From Bin95 sp965220855 (GTDB lineage Bacteria > Pseudomonadota > Alphaproteobacteria > Bin95): a DNA stretch of 64,000 bases. Every line of letters begins with the position of its first letter. Position 1 is the first letter of the stretch. Shown here one piece after another: positions 15,893-23,876 of this stretch. The stretch is taken from assembly GCA_965220855.1 (NCBI GenBank), contig CBDCQY010000001.1, positions 1,364,001 through 1,428,000 of the forward strand, read 5' to 3'. The notes under the pieces are model-generated. The model saw only the letters and a program-made list of their open reading frames with translations. It searched no databases and was not told the origin of the DNA. The translations under genes were made by a program, and so were the position numbers.

Positions 15893-18123
15893 TCGGCCGG
15901 AGCCTGCCGCGCCTGGAAGACGCCGCGCTGCTGACCGGGCGCGGGCGGTTCGTCGATGATATCGACTTCGCCGGCCAGGCCTGGGCGCGCTTCCTGCGCT
16001 CGCCGCACCCCCATGCGGAGATCGCCGGCATCGACGCGGAGGCCGCCATGGCGGTTCCGGGCGCGATCGCGCTGTTGCGCGAGGAGCTGGAGGTCGGCCC
16101 GCTCGACAACCGCTCGCCGGTGCGCCGGCGGGACGGCCGGCCGCTGGAGCCGCCGCCCTTTCCGGCGCTGGCGAGCGAGCGCGTGCGCCATGCGGGCGAG
16201 GTCGTGGCGCTCGCTGTGGCGCGCACCGCCGAGGCGGCTGCGGAGATGGTCGAGGCGGTTGCGGTCGATTACCGCCCGCTGCCCGCCGGCGAGGCCGAGC
16301 CGCTGTTCGAGTGGGCGTCCGGCGACGCGGCGGCGGTGGAAGCCGCTTTTGCGGCCGCGGCCCACCGGGTGCGGCTTTGCCTGGTCAACAACCGCGTGAT
16401 GGCCGCGCCGCTGGAAACGCGCGGCGCGCTCGCCGCCTGGGATGCGCGCGAGCGGCGCTTCACCGTCGTCGTCCCGACCCAGGGCGGCACGCCGGTGCAG
16501 GAGGCGCTCGCCCGCGCGCTCGGCGTCGCCAGCGCCGATGTCCGCGTGCAGACGCCCGATGTCGGCGGCGGTTTCGGCATGAAGAACGGCGCCTTTCCGG
16601 AACAGGCGCTGCTCGCCGCCGCCGCCCGGCGGCTCGGCCGGCCGCTGAAGTGGATCGACGACCGCAGCGACTCCTTCCTCTCCGACCATCACGCCCGCGC
16701 GCACGAGACCGACGCCGAACTCGCGCTCGACGAAGAGGGGCGCTTTCTTGCGATCCGCACCCGGACGCGCTCCGATCTCGGCGCCTACGCCACCGGCTCC
16801 GGCCCCGTCATCCCTACCGATGGCGGCGTTCGGATGCTGGCCAATGTCTATCGCATCCCGGCCTTCCACGCCGAGACCGCCTGCCGGCTGACGCACACCA
16901 CGCCCATTGCCGCCTATCGCGGCGCCGGCAAGCCGGAATACGGCTATATCGTCGAGCGCCTGGTGGATGCGGCCGCCCGGCAGCTCGCCATCGACCCGGC
17001 GGAGCTGCGCCGGCGCAACATGATCCGGCCGGACGAACTGCCCTGGCGGACGCCGACCGGCCTCGTCTATGACAGCGGCGACTTTGCCGGCAATCTCGAT
17101 GCGGCGCTCGCGCTGGCGGACCGGGCGGGCTTCGCCGCGCGCCGCCGCGCGAGCGAGGCGGCGGGCCGGGTGCGCGGCTTCGGCTTCGCCTCCTACACCG
17201 AGCCCGACGGCTACAAGGACGGCCGCGTCGCCATGCGCTTCGACACCGAGGGCCGGCTGACCGCGACGCTCACCGCCGCCAGCAACGGCCAGGGCTTCGT
17301 CACCACCTTCGCGCAGATCGCCGCCGACCGGCTGGGGCTGCCGATCGAGGCGGTGCGCGTGCTCACCGGGGACACCGATATCGTCGGGCGCGGCAGCGGG
17401 GCGGGCGGCTCGCGCGTCACCACCGTGGCCGGCGCGGCGATGGTGCGGGCCTCGGCGCGCATCGTGGAGAAGGGCCGGCGGCTGGCGGCCGCCATGCTGG
17501 AGGCGGCCGAGGACGATATCGCCTTCGAGGAGGGCGGCTTCCAGGTGGTCGGCACCGACCGGCGCGTCGCGCTCGGCGAGGTCGCGCGCGCGAGCTACGA
17601 TCCGCGCTATCTCGAGGACGGCATGGATATGGGGCTGGAGGCCACCGGCCATTTCAACGCCGAGACCTACAGCTTCCCGAACGGAACGCATGTGGCGGAA
17701 GTGGAGATCGACCGGGAGACCGGCCGGCTGACGCTCGAACGCTACAGCCTGGTCAACGACGCCGGCGTCGCGGTCAACCCGATGCTGCTGGCCGGGCAGC
17801 TGCATGGCGGCGTCGCCCAGGGCATCGGCCAGGCGCTGATGGAGCAGGTGGTCTATGAGGCGGAGAGCGGCCAGCTGCTCTCGGGGTCGTTCATGGACTA
17901 TGCGCTGCCGCGCGCGGCGGACCTGCCGAGCTTCGCCTATGAGTCCCGCCCGACGCCCTGCCGGACCAATCCGCTGGGCGTGAAGGGGGTGGGCGAAAGC
18001 GGGACCACCGCCGCCCTGCCGGCGGTGATGAACGCCGTGCAGGACGCGCTCGCCTCCGCCGGCGCCGCCCCCGTCCAGATGCCCGCCACGCCCGAACGCC
18101 TCTGGCGCGCGCTGCGGGGGTAG
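15889..18123 (+). CDS. Molybdopterin-binding large subunit, xanthine dehydrogenase/aldehyde oxidase family
   Basis: 744 residues from GTG 15889. Domain order is as in CoxL/XdhB-like proteins: an N-terminal a/b hammerhead domain (GRSLPRLEDAALLTGRGRF, VRHAGEVVALAVA), then the molybdenum-cofactor domains (VGGGFGMKNG, YRGAGKPE, SNGQGFVTTFAQI, GRGSGAGGSR) and the active-site loop GVKGVGESGTTAALPAV with the conserved Glu near residue 706. No FAD-binding or 2Fe-2S ferredoxin subunit gene is adjacent, although these enzymes normally work as complexes; the partners must be encoded elsewhere. It hydroxylates an aldehyde, N-heterocycle or similar; the substrate is not predictable. Translationally coupled to the upstream esterase. 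Confidence 0.88.
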   Translation: MIGRSLPRLEDAALLTGRGRFVDDIDFAGQAWARFLRSPHPHAEIAGIDAEAAMAVPGAIALLREELEVGPLDNRSPVRRRDGRPLEPPPFPALASERVRHAGEVVALAVARTAEAAAEMVEAVAVDYRPLPAGEAEPLFEWASGDAAAVEAAFAAAAHRVRLCLVNNRVMAAPLETRGALAAWDARERRFTVVVPTQGGTPVQEALARALGVASADVRVQTPDVGGGFGMKNGAFPEQALLAAAARRLGRPLKWIDDRSDSFLSDHHARAHETDAELALDEEGRFLAIRTRTRSDLGAYATGSGPVIPTDGGVRMLANVYRIPAFHAETACRLTHTTPIAAYRGAGKPEYGYIVERLVDAAARQLAIDPAELRRRNMIRPDELPWRTPTGLVYDSGDFAGNLDAALALADRAGFAARRRASEAAGRVRGFGFASYTEPDGYKDGRVAMRFDTEGRLTATLTAASNGQGFVTTFAQIAADRLGLPIEAVRVLTGDTDIVGRGSGAGGSRVTTVAGAAMVRASARIVEKGRRLAAAMLEAAEDDIAFEEGGFQVVGTDRRVALGEVARASYDPRYLEDGMDMGLEATGHFNAETYSFPNGTHVAEVEIDRETGRLTLERYSLVNDAGVAVNPMLLAGQLHGGVAQGIGQALMEQVVYEAESGQLLSGSFMDYALPRAADLPSFAYESRPTPCRTNPLGVKGVGESGTTAALPAVMNAVQDALASAGAAPVQMPATPERLWRALRG

Positions 18124-18140
18124 GCGGCCGCCGATCCCGC

Positions 18141-18281
18141 CTACTTTTCCTGTGTCTTGACCGGCGGCGGCGGAGGCGGTGGCGGCGGCTTGATCTCGTC
18201 AAGCTTCGGGGGCGTCCTGCCTTCCCGCAGGGCCTTCGCAACGGCGCGCTTCCACGGCGACATCGTCGGTTCCTTTGCCAT
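18141..18281 (-). CDS. Small basic protein with a nine-proline run, unknown function
   Basis: A 46-codon gene starting MAKEPTMSPWKRAVAKALRE and ending in nine consecutive prolines plus VKTQEK. ATG 18281 follows a strong ribosome site (GGGGAGA, 8-9 bases upstream), which is the main reason to believe it is expressed. The first 30 residues could form an amphipathic basic helix (WKRAVAKALREGR); the poly-proline run could bind an SH3-like or EVH-like partner, or call for EF-P during translation. It is convergent with the molybdenum hydroxylase gene and divergent from the cupin gene. I do not recognise the family. Confidence 0.55.
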   Translation of the reverse strand: MAKEPTMSPWKRAVAKALREGRTPPKLDEIKPPPPPPPPPVKTQEK

Positions 18282-18412
18282 TCGTGGGTCTCCCCGGTTC
18301 GTTCGCCCGATATGTCCATAGCATCTTCTACCCGATCCGGCATCGGCCTCCGGCCTTTCCCCGGCGGCGAGTCTCGGCTTTACTGGGGGCGGAGATCGGG
18401 AGGGAGGAGGCC

Positions 18413-18865
18413 ATGACCGCTTACAAGTTCGACGACCGCGCCATCGACTGGGCGCCCTTCAACGGCTTCGAGGGCCTCTACTACGCCATCCAGAGCGTGG
18501 ACCGGGAGCTGAACCGGGTCGATATGCTGATGAAATTCGATCCGAATGCGCTTTGCGCGCCGCACACCCATGTCGGCGTCACCAAGACGCTGGTGCTGGA
18601 GGGCGAGCATCGCATCTACAAGCCCGCGCCCGGCGGCGGCCTCGAAGCCCCCGACATCCGCCCGGCCGGAACCTTCTCCGAAAATCGCGGCGACGAGACG
18701 CATGTCGAGGGCGGCGGGCCGGAGGGCGCCATCATCCTGCTCTCCATGCAGGCCGTCGATGGCGATGTCTATGACATCCTCTGCGAAGACCTCTCGCTCG
18801 ACCGCAAGATCACGCTCGACAATTTCGAGCGCGGCCTCGCCCGCCAGCGCGCCCGCGCGGCCTGA
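18413..18865 (+). CDS. Cupin-domain protein
   Basis: 150 residues from ATG 18413, behind a very strong GGGAGGGAGGAGG site; the upstream in-frame extension is not needed. The cupin motif-1-like block PHTHVGVTKTLVLEGEHRIY supplies two His and a Glu, and GDETHVEGGGPEGAIILLSM resembles motif 2, so a single metal-binding cupin barrel is likely. It resembles the ChrR-type cupins, but there is no sigma-factor-binding zinc domain and no ECF sigma gene nearby. Function is unknown; a small-molecule-binding or dioxygenase-like role is possible. Confidence 0.75.
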   Translation: MTAYKFDDRAIDWAPFNGFEGLYYAIQSVDRELNRVDMLMKFDPNALCAPHTHVGVTKTLVLEGEHRIYKPAPGGGLEAPDIRPAGTFSENRGDETHVEGGGPEGAIILLSMQAVDGDVYDILCEDLSLDRKITLDNFERGLARQRARAA

Positions 18866-18869
18866 ACGC

Positions 18870-19628
18870 TCAGAAGACGCCGCCGAGCGCGCGGACGCGC
18901 GCGCGCACCTCCTCGGGCGTCACGCCGGCCTCGCGCAGGCTCTGCAAGGTCGGCGACCGGTCGCGCTTGGCGAAGCGCCGCCCGTCGGCGTCCAGCAGCA
19001 GTGGATGGTGCTCATAGTCGGGCGTCGGCAGGCCCAGCAGCTGCTGCAAATGCTTGTGCAGCGGCATGGCGAAGGCAAGGTCGGCCCCGCGCGTGACCAG
19101 CGTCACGCCCTGCAGCGCGTCATCGACCACCACGGCCAGGTGGTAGCTCGTGCGGATATCCTTGCGCGCCAGCACCGCGTCGCCATGGATGAGGCGCAGC
19201 GCATGCGGCTCGTCGCCGGCGATGCGCCGGCGGCGCTCGGCCGGGGAGAGCGCGCGGCAGAAGCCGGGATAGGCCGGCCCCTCCGGCCCGTGCGGCGCGC
19301 TCGCCGCCGCCTCGATCTCCCGCCGCGTGCAGAAGCAGGGATAGAGCAGCCCGGCTTGGTCGAGCCGGTCGAGCGCGGCGGCGTAATCCGCCATACGGTC
19401 CGACTGGCGGCGGACCGGCTCCTCCCATTCGAGGCCGAGCCAGGCCAGGTCCTCCAGGATGCCGGCCTCGTATTCCGGGCGGCAGCGGCCCCGGTCGATA
19501 TCCTCGATGCGCAGCAGGAAGCGCCCGCCGGCCCGCGCCGCCCGGTCGGCGGCGAACAGCGCCGAATAGGCGTGGCCGAGATGCAGCCTGCCGGTCGGGC
19601 TCGGGGCGAAGCGGGTGACGGTCTGCAT
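18870..19628 (-). CDS. gluQ: Glutamyl-Q tRNA(Asp) synthetase
   Basis: A truncated glutamyl-tRNA synthetase paralogue that attaches glutamate to the queuosine base of tRNA(Asp). 252 residues, the size of the catalytic domain only; no anticodon-binding domain. The class I signature is RFAPSPTGRLHLGHAYSAL (HLGH variant of HIGH) at residues 5-23, and the KMSKS-like loop is GRRFAKRDRSPTL near 220. Cysteines in LLYPCFCTRREI (about 100) and YPGFCRAL match the zinc-binding region. ATG 19628 is the homologous start. It is divergent from the carboxylesterase gene across 43 bp. Confidence 0.92.
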   Translation of the reverse strand: MQTVTRFAPSPTGRLHLGHAYSALFAADRAARAGGRFLLRIEDIDRGRCRPEYEAGILEDLAWLGLEWEEPVRRQSDRMADYAAALDRLDQAGLLYPCFCTRREIEAAASAPHGPEGPAYPGFCRALSPAERRRRIAGDEPHALRLIHGDAVLARKDIRTSYHLAVVVDDALQGVTLVTRGADLAFAMPLHKHLQQLLGLPTPDYEHHPLLLDADGRRFAKRDRSPTLQSLREAGVTPEEVRARVRALGGVF

Positions 19629-19671
19629 GGGAAGGTGACAAGGCCCCGGCTTTGCGCTAGCCGTCAAGGCC

Positions 19672-20319
19672 ATGCAACTCGACGGACCCCGACAGGAACC
19701 CGCCGGCGGCGCGGCTCCGGCGCGCATCGTGCTGCTGCTGCACGGCTATGGCGCCGACGGCGACGACCTGATCGGCCTCGCTCCCGCCTGGGCGCCGGCC
19801 CTGCCGGACGCGCTGTTCGTCTCCCCCCACGCGCCCTTTCCCTGCGAGGGCGCGCCGTTCGGGCGGCAATGGTTCGGCATTGCCGGGCGCGATGCGGCGA
19901 TGCGGCTGGCGGGGCTGCGCGCCGCGGCCGCCATGGTGGACGGTTTCATCGACGAATTGCTGGAAGAGACGGGCCTTCCGCCCGGCGCGCTCTGGCTCGC
20001 GGGCTTCAGCCAGGGCACGATGCTGGCGCTGCATGTGGGCCCGCGCCGGGCGGAGCCGCTGGCCGGCATTCTGGGCTATTCCGGCCGGCTGCTGGCCCCG
20101 GAACTGCTGGCCGCCGAGGCCCGGAGCCGCCCGCCGGTCACGCTGGTGCATGGCGAGATGGACGAGCTGGTGCCCCATGTCTCCATGGCGGAGGCCGCCG
20201 CCGCGCTCGGCAAGGCGGGCTTTGCGGTCGCGACGCATGACCGGCCCGGCCTCGGCCATGGCATCGACCCCGAGGGGTTGCGAATCGGGCTGGAGTTCCT
20301 GGCGCGCGGGCCGCGCTGA
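19672..20319 (+). CDS. Phospholipase/carboxylesterase (alpha/beta hydrolase)
   Basis: 215 residues of the YpfH/EstB-like carboxylesterase family. VLLLHGYGADGDDLIGLA near residue 21 provides the oxyanion hole, LAGFSQGTMLAL near 105 the catalytic Ser, VHGEMDELVPH near 155 the Asp and RPGLGHGID near 195 the His. The family cleaves short-chain esters and thioesters; the substrate here is unknown. ATG 19672 is the only sensible start. Confidence 0.85.
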   Translation: MQLDGPRQEPAGGAAPARIVLLLHGYGADGDDLIGLAPAWAPALPDALFVSPHAPFPCEGAPFGRQWFGIAGRDAAMRLAGLRAAAAMVDGFIDELLEETGLPPGALWLAGFSQGTMLALHVGPRRAEPLAGILGYSGRLLAPELLAAEARSRPPVTLVHGEMDELVPHVSMAEAAAALGKAGFAVATHDRPGLGHGIDPEGLRIGLEFLARGPR

Positions 20320-20326
20320 GGCCGCG

Positions 20327-21205
20327 TCAGTCGAAGGCCAGCTCCCAGGGCTCCGGCAGCAGGCGGTAGCCGGCGCCGTCGCGAACCAGATGCGAGAAAG
20401 CGGGGAAATGCAGATGCATGCCCGCAACCCGCAGCTTCTCGCTGGCGGCCATGTCGAACAGCCGGGCGCGCGAGGCGGCGGCCTGCTGCGGGTCGGTGTC
20501 GAAGGCCACCGTCACTTCCGGGTGCGGCAGCTGCACTTCCGGGATGTGCACGGTGTCGCCCCAGATGAACAGGCTGTCGGCGCCGGAGGCGATCAGATAG
20601 GCGGTGTGGCCGGGCGTGTGGCCGTGCGCCGGCACGGCCGTCACGCCGGGAAACACCTCGCCGGAGCGGAACAGGCGCGTGGCGTCTTTCCAGGGCGCGA
20701 CCTGGTCCCGGCCGGCCTGGAAATAGAGCAGCTTCTCGCGTTCCGTCGCGCGGCTCATGGCGGCGTCGTCATGCCAGTGGCCCGGCTCGTTCTCATGCAT
20801 GGCGAGTTCGGCGTTGGGGAAGAGGCGCGCCCCGGTCTCGCGGTCGGAGAGGCCGGCGGAATGGTCGGGATGCATGTGGGTCAGCAGCACCGTGTCGATA
20901 TCGCCCGCCGCGACGCCGGCGGCCGCCAGATTGCGGCCGAGCCAGCCCGCCGTCGGGCCGAGATAGTCGCCGGAGCCGGTGTCGATCAGCGCCGTCCGCC
21001 CGGCGGAGTGGACGACGAAGGTGTTGATGGCGATGCGCGGAGCCTGCCGGAACGCCGCCGCCATGACCGCCTCGCCGTCCGCCCGCTCGATGCCCTGCAG
21101 GATGGCGAGATCGCCGTTGAGATAGCCGTCGCTCAGCGCCGTGACCGTGATGTCGCCGATGCGCCGGTGATAGACGCCCGGAATCTGGCTTGCCGGTATC
21201 GTCAT
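20327..21205 (-). CDS. Metallo-beta-lactamase-fold hydrolase
   Basis: 292 residues with the binuclear-zinc motif LLTHMHPDHSAGL near residue 105, ALIDTGSG near 75, GHTPGHTAYLI near 195 and IWGDTVH near 215, the order of the MBL fold. The region between (AMHENEPGHWHDD) resembles N-acyl-homoserine-lactonase-like or methyl-parathion-hydrolase-like members, but there is no basis for a substrate. ATG 21205 has AAGGGCGG upstream; ATG 21226 would add seven residues. Convergent with the carboxylesterase (7-bp gap) and divergent from the carboxymuconolactone decarboxylase-like gene. Confidence 0.85.
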   Translation of the reverse strand: MTIPASQIPGVYHRRIGDITVTALSDGYLNGDLAILQGIERADGEAVMAAAFRQAPRIAINTFVVHSAGRTALIDTGSGDYLGPTAGWLGRNLAAAGVAAGDIDTVLLTHMHPDHSAGLSDRETGARLFPNAELAMHENEPGHWHDDAAMSRATEREKLLYFQAGRDQVAPWKDATRLFRSGEVFPGVTAVPAHGHTPGHTAYLIASGADSLFIWGDTVHIPEVQLPHPEVTVAFDTDPQQAAASRARLFDMAASEKLRVAGMHLHFPAFSHLVRDGAGYRLLPEPWELAFD

Positions 21206-21280
21206 GGAATCGCCGCCCTTCCGCATTGTCGAAGCCCGGATACAATCACGACCCGGTTCGCGCTTGCAAAGGAAAACCCG

Positions 21281-21610
21281 ATGGCCGCTCCCAAACCCGC
21301 CGACCGCGAGGCCGTGCGCGGCTTCGCCCCGAAGCTGATCGAGATGACCGAGCGGGTCGTCTATGGCGATGTCTGGGAGCGGGATGCGCTCTCAAAGCGC
21401 GACCGCAGCCTGATCACCGTGGCCACGCTGGTGGCGCTCGGGCGCGAGCGGCAGCTGAAAGGCCATGTCGGGCGGGCGCTCGACAATGGCGTGACGGCGG
21501 AGGAACTCTCCGAGCTCATCACCCATCTGGCGCTCTACGCCGGCTGGCCGGCGGCGATGACCGCCGCTTTGGTCGCCAAGGACGCGCTCGCCGAGCGCGA
21601 GGCCGGCTGA
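21281..21610 (+). CDS. Carboxymuconolactone decarboxylase family protein
   Basis: A 109-residue small all-helical protein. The characteristic core is SKRDRSLITVATLVALGRERQLKGHVGRALDNGVTAEEL followed by HLALYAGWPAAMTA, as in the COG0599 group. The AhpD-type CxxC redox pair is absent, so an antioxidant role is unlikely; decarboxylase or lactonase chemistry is possible. ATG 21281 follows AAAGGAAAA. It precedes a double-domain relative by 18 bp, so the pair is probably transcribed together. Confidence 0.85.
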   Translation: MAAPKPADREAVRGFAPKLIEMTERVVYGDVWERDALSKRDRSLITVATLVALGRERQLKGHVGRALDNGVTAEELSELITHLALYAGWPAAMTAALVAKDALAEREAG

Positions 21611-21628
21611 CGGGGGAGGGGGGGGGCC

Positions 21629-22816
21629 ATGACCCGCATAACGCCGCTTGCGGTCGAGGAAGCCGTCGCGCGCGGCGCGGAGGTTCGCATCCATCCCGAC
21701 CTCGCCCGGCTCGAAGTGATGCGCGCGCTGCTGCATCACCCGCCGCTCGCCAAGGCGATCCAGACGCTGCTGATCATGCTGCTCTACAAGGGCCGGGTGC
21801 TGGACGAGCGGCTGCGCGAATTGGTCATCATGCGCATCGCCTGGCGCATGGCGGCGCTCTATGAGTGGGTGCAGCACTGGCGCGTCGCCCGCGAGCTCGG
21901 CATGGCGGAGGGGGACATTCTGGGCGTGCGCGACTGGCGGGCCCACGCCGGCTACGGCGAGCCGGAGCGCGCCGTGCTCGCCGCCGTGGACGAGACGCTC
22001 GACACCGGCGCGGTCTCGCCGGAGGCGATGGCGCGCTGCCTGGCGGTCCTGGGCGGTCCGGCCGAGGCGCTGGAGCTTCTGGCGGCGATCGGCAACTGGC
22101 GCATGTTCTCGGAATTGCTGCGCAGCCTGCATATTCCGCTGGAGGCGGGCGTCGCGCCCTGGCCGCCGGACGGCGCGGAGCCGCCCGCGCCCGCCATCGG
22201 CGTCGCCGGCGGCCGGGCGGGACGCGAAGGCGTGGAGGGCGCGCCAACGCTGCCCTTGCTCTCGCCGGAGGAGGCCGTCGCCCGCGCCCGCGAGGCCGGC
22301 ATCGACGAGGGGCAGGCGCAGCGCGCGCCCTACCGGCTGCTGCTGCTGCATCCGCCGCTGGCGCGGGCGCTGAACGGGCTGTTGCGCCGCCTGCTCTATG
22401 AGGGCGTGCTGGACGGGCGGGTGCGCGAGCTGGTCATCATGCGCATCGCCTGGCGCACCGGCTCGGCGGTGGAGTGGGCGCGCCATGCGCCCTTCTGCCG
22501 CCGGGTCGGCGTCGGCGAGGCGGACCTGCTGGCGCTGCGCGGTCCGCTGGCGGAGACCGGCTTCGGCCCGGCCGAACTGGCGGCGCTCCGGGCCGCCGAC
22601 GACACGCTGGAGACCGGCGCCATCGGCGACGCCGCCTGGGCGGCCTGCGAGGCGGCGTTCCCCGATCTGCCCGAGCGGCTGGAGCTGGTGGCGGCGATCT
22701 CGCACTGGCGCATCTATTCGCAGCTGCTGCGCAGCAGCGGCGCGCCGCTGGAGCCGGGCGACAAGGTGTGGACCCCGGACGGGCGCTTTCCGGAGGCTGA
22801 AAGGAACATGCCGTGA
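21629..22816 (+). CDS. Tandem-duplicated carboxymuconolactone-decarboxylase-like protein
   Basis: 395 residues composed of two homologous halves. Half one (about 20-165) has HHPPLAKAIQTLL, RELVIMRIAWRMAALYEWVQH and AIGNWRMFSELLRSL; half two (about 225-375) has LHPPLARALNGLL, RELVIMRIAWRTGSAVEWARH and AISHWRIYSQLLRSS. They are joined by a Pro/Gly/Ala-rich linker (about 170-215). Neither half has the CxxC of AhpD; each keeps the Glu-Trp and downstream His of the COG2128-like peroxidase-related group. Normally such domains are single and assemble as trimers or hexamers, so an internal duplication would give a fixed pseudo-dimer. Function unknown. The stop overlaps the GTG of the next gene. Confidence 0.8.
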   Translation: MTRITPLAVEEAVARGAEVRIHPDLARLEVMRALLHHPPLAKAIQTLLIMLLYKGRVLDERLRELVIMRIAWRMAALYEWVQHWRVARELGMAEGDILGVRDWRAHAGYGEPERAVLAAVDETLDTGAVSPEAMARCLAVLGGPAEALELLAAIGNWRMFSELLRSLHIPLEAGVAPWPPDGAEPPAPAIGVAGGRAGREGVEGAPTLPLLSPEEAVARAREAGIDEGQAQRAPYRLLLLHPPLARALNGLLRRLLYEGVLDGRVRELVIMRIAWRTGSAVEWARHAPFCRRVGVGEADLLALRGPLAETGFGPAELAALRAADDTLETGAIGDAAWAACEAAFPDLPERLELVAAISHWRIYSQLLRSSGAPLEPGDKVWTPDGRFPEAERNMP

Positions 22817-23025
22817 CGCTTGAGCTGATTGCCGTCTTCGCCGTTGACGGCGCCATCGTCGCCGTCAATATTGCGCTCTTTGGCTGGCTGAGGGCGGACC
22901 TCGGCCAGATTCGCCGGGGCGTTGCCGGCCTCCGAGAGGGTCTCGCCGCGCTTGAAGCCCGGGTCGATCTGGCGCTCGCCCGGAGGCCATCGGCGGTTAT
23001 CCCCGCGCCCCGACGCACGGGTTGA
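22813..23025 (+). CDS. Small single-span membrane protein, unknown function
   Basis: 70 residues from GTG 22813, overlapping the preceding stop (GTGA). Residues 3-27 (ELIAVFAVDGAIVAVNIALF) form one hydrophobic segment, then comes an amphipathic helix with regularly spaced Leu (LGQIRRGVAGLREGLAALEA) that could form a short coiled coil. I do not recognise a family. Position between two coupled genes supports expression; the SDR gene starts 4 bases after its stop. Confidence 0.5.
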   Translation: MTLELIAVFAVDGAIVAVNIALFGWLRADLGQIRRGVAGLREGLAALEARVDLALARRPSAVIPAPRRTG

Positions 23026-23029
23026 AGGG

Positions 23030-23752
23030 ATGCTGCGCTTCGACGGCTATCGGGTGCTGGTGACGGGCGGGTCGAGCGGCATCGGCAATGCCATCGCGAC
23101 CGCCTTTCGCGACGCCGGGGCCGAGGTGGTCGCCACCGGCACGAAGCCTCGCGACGCCTATACCAGCGACCTGGAGGGCATCGACTTCCGCACGGTCGAT
23201 CTGGGCGAGGCCGGTCAGCGCGAGGCGCTGGCGGCCGGCCTCGACCGGCTGGACGTGCTGGTCAACAATGCCGGCATGGTGGCCTGGCGGCGCGCGGAAT
23301 ATGCGCCCGAGACCTTCCGCCGCGTGGTCGAGGTCAATCTCGACGCCGGCTTCCATCTGGCGGTGCTGCTGCGCGACCGGCTGGCGGCGCGGCCGGGCTC
23401 GGTCGTCAATCTCTCGTCCATGACCGCCTTCGCCGGCAGCCAGGGCAATCCCGCCTATGGCGCCAGCAAGGCGGCGATCGTGCAGTTGACCAAGACGCTG
23501 GCGGTCGCCTGGGGCGGCGAGGGCGTGCGCGTCAACGCCATCGCGCCCGGCTATGTGCACACGCAGATGACCGACCGCTTCAAGCGGAACGCCGAGGCAG
23601 ACCGCGCCATCGCCGCCGGCACGCCGCTCGGCCGCTGGGGCCGGCCGGAAGACATGGCCCGCGTGGCGCTCTTCCTCGCCTCAGACCTCGCCGGCTTCGT
23701 CACCGGCCAGACCATCGCCGTCGATGGCGGCTACGGCGCCGCCCTCGGCTGA
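23030..23752 (+). CDS. Short-chain dehydrogenase/reductase
   Basis: 240 residues, classical SDR. The NAD(P)-binding motif VTGGSSGIG is at residues 12-20, NNAG near 82, catalytic Ser in VVNLSSMTAF near 127, Tyr and Lys in NPAYGASKAA near 140, and the C-terminal GQTIAVDGGYGA. The TGTKPRD segment after beta-2 gives no clear acid, so NADP may be preferred over NAD. ATG 23030 is chosen; in-frame sequence upstream overlaps the small membrane protein. The substrate is unknown; it ends a run of same-strand genes beginning at 21281. Confidence 0.88.
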   Translation: MLRFDGYRVLVTGGSSGIGNAIATAFRDAGAEVVATGTKPRDAYTSDLEGIDFRTVDLGEAGQREALAAGLDRLDVLVNNAGMVAWRRAEYAPETFRRVVEVNLDAGFHLAVLLRDRLAARPGSVVNLSSMTAFAGSQGNPAYGASKAAIVQLTKTLAVAWGGEGVRVNAIAPGYVHTQMTDRFKRNAEADRAIAAGTPLGRWGRPEDMARVALFLASDLAGFVTGQTIAVDGGYGAALG

Positions 23753-23798
23753 CGGCGCGGATCTGCGGCTTGCTGGCGCGGTCACAAATGCTTTTCGT

Positions 23799-23827
23799 TT
23801 GCTTGATATTCCAGCGCCTGCTAGTAT
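23799..23827 (+). promoter_or_regulatory. Promoter of the first tandem autotransporter
   Basis: TTGCTT and TAGTAT separated by 17 bases, 50 bases before ATG 23877. The same arrangement (TTGCTT, 17 bases, TAGTAA) is kept upstream of the second copy while the surrounding bases have drifted, which supports function. Confidence 0.55.
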
Positions 23828-23876
23828 TGTGAGCATATTCGACGTGACGCCGGTAGGGCTGCTTCTGGGGCAGAAA

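Noticed and set aside
15661..17805. A 714-codon minus-strand frame inside the molybdenum hydroxylase
   Set aside because: It is a compositional shadow; the plus-strand gene has every expected hydroxylase motif.
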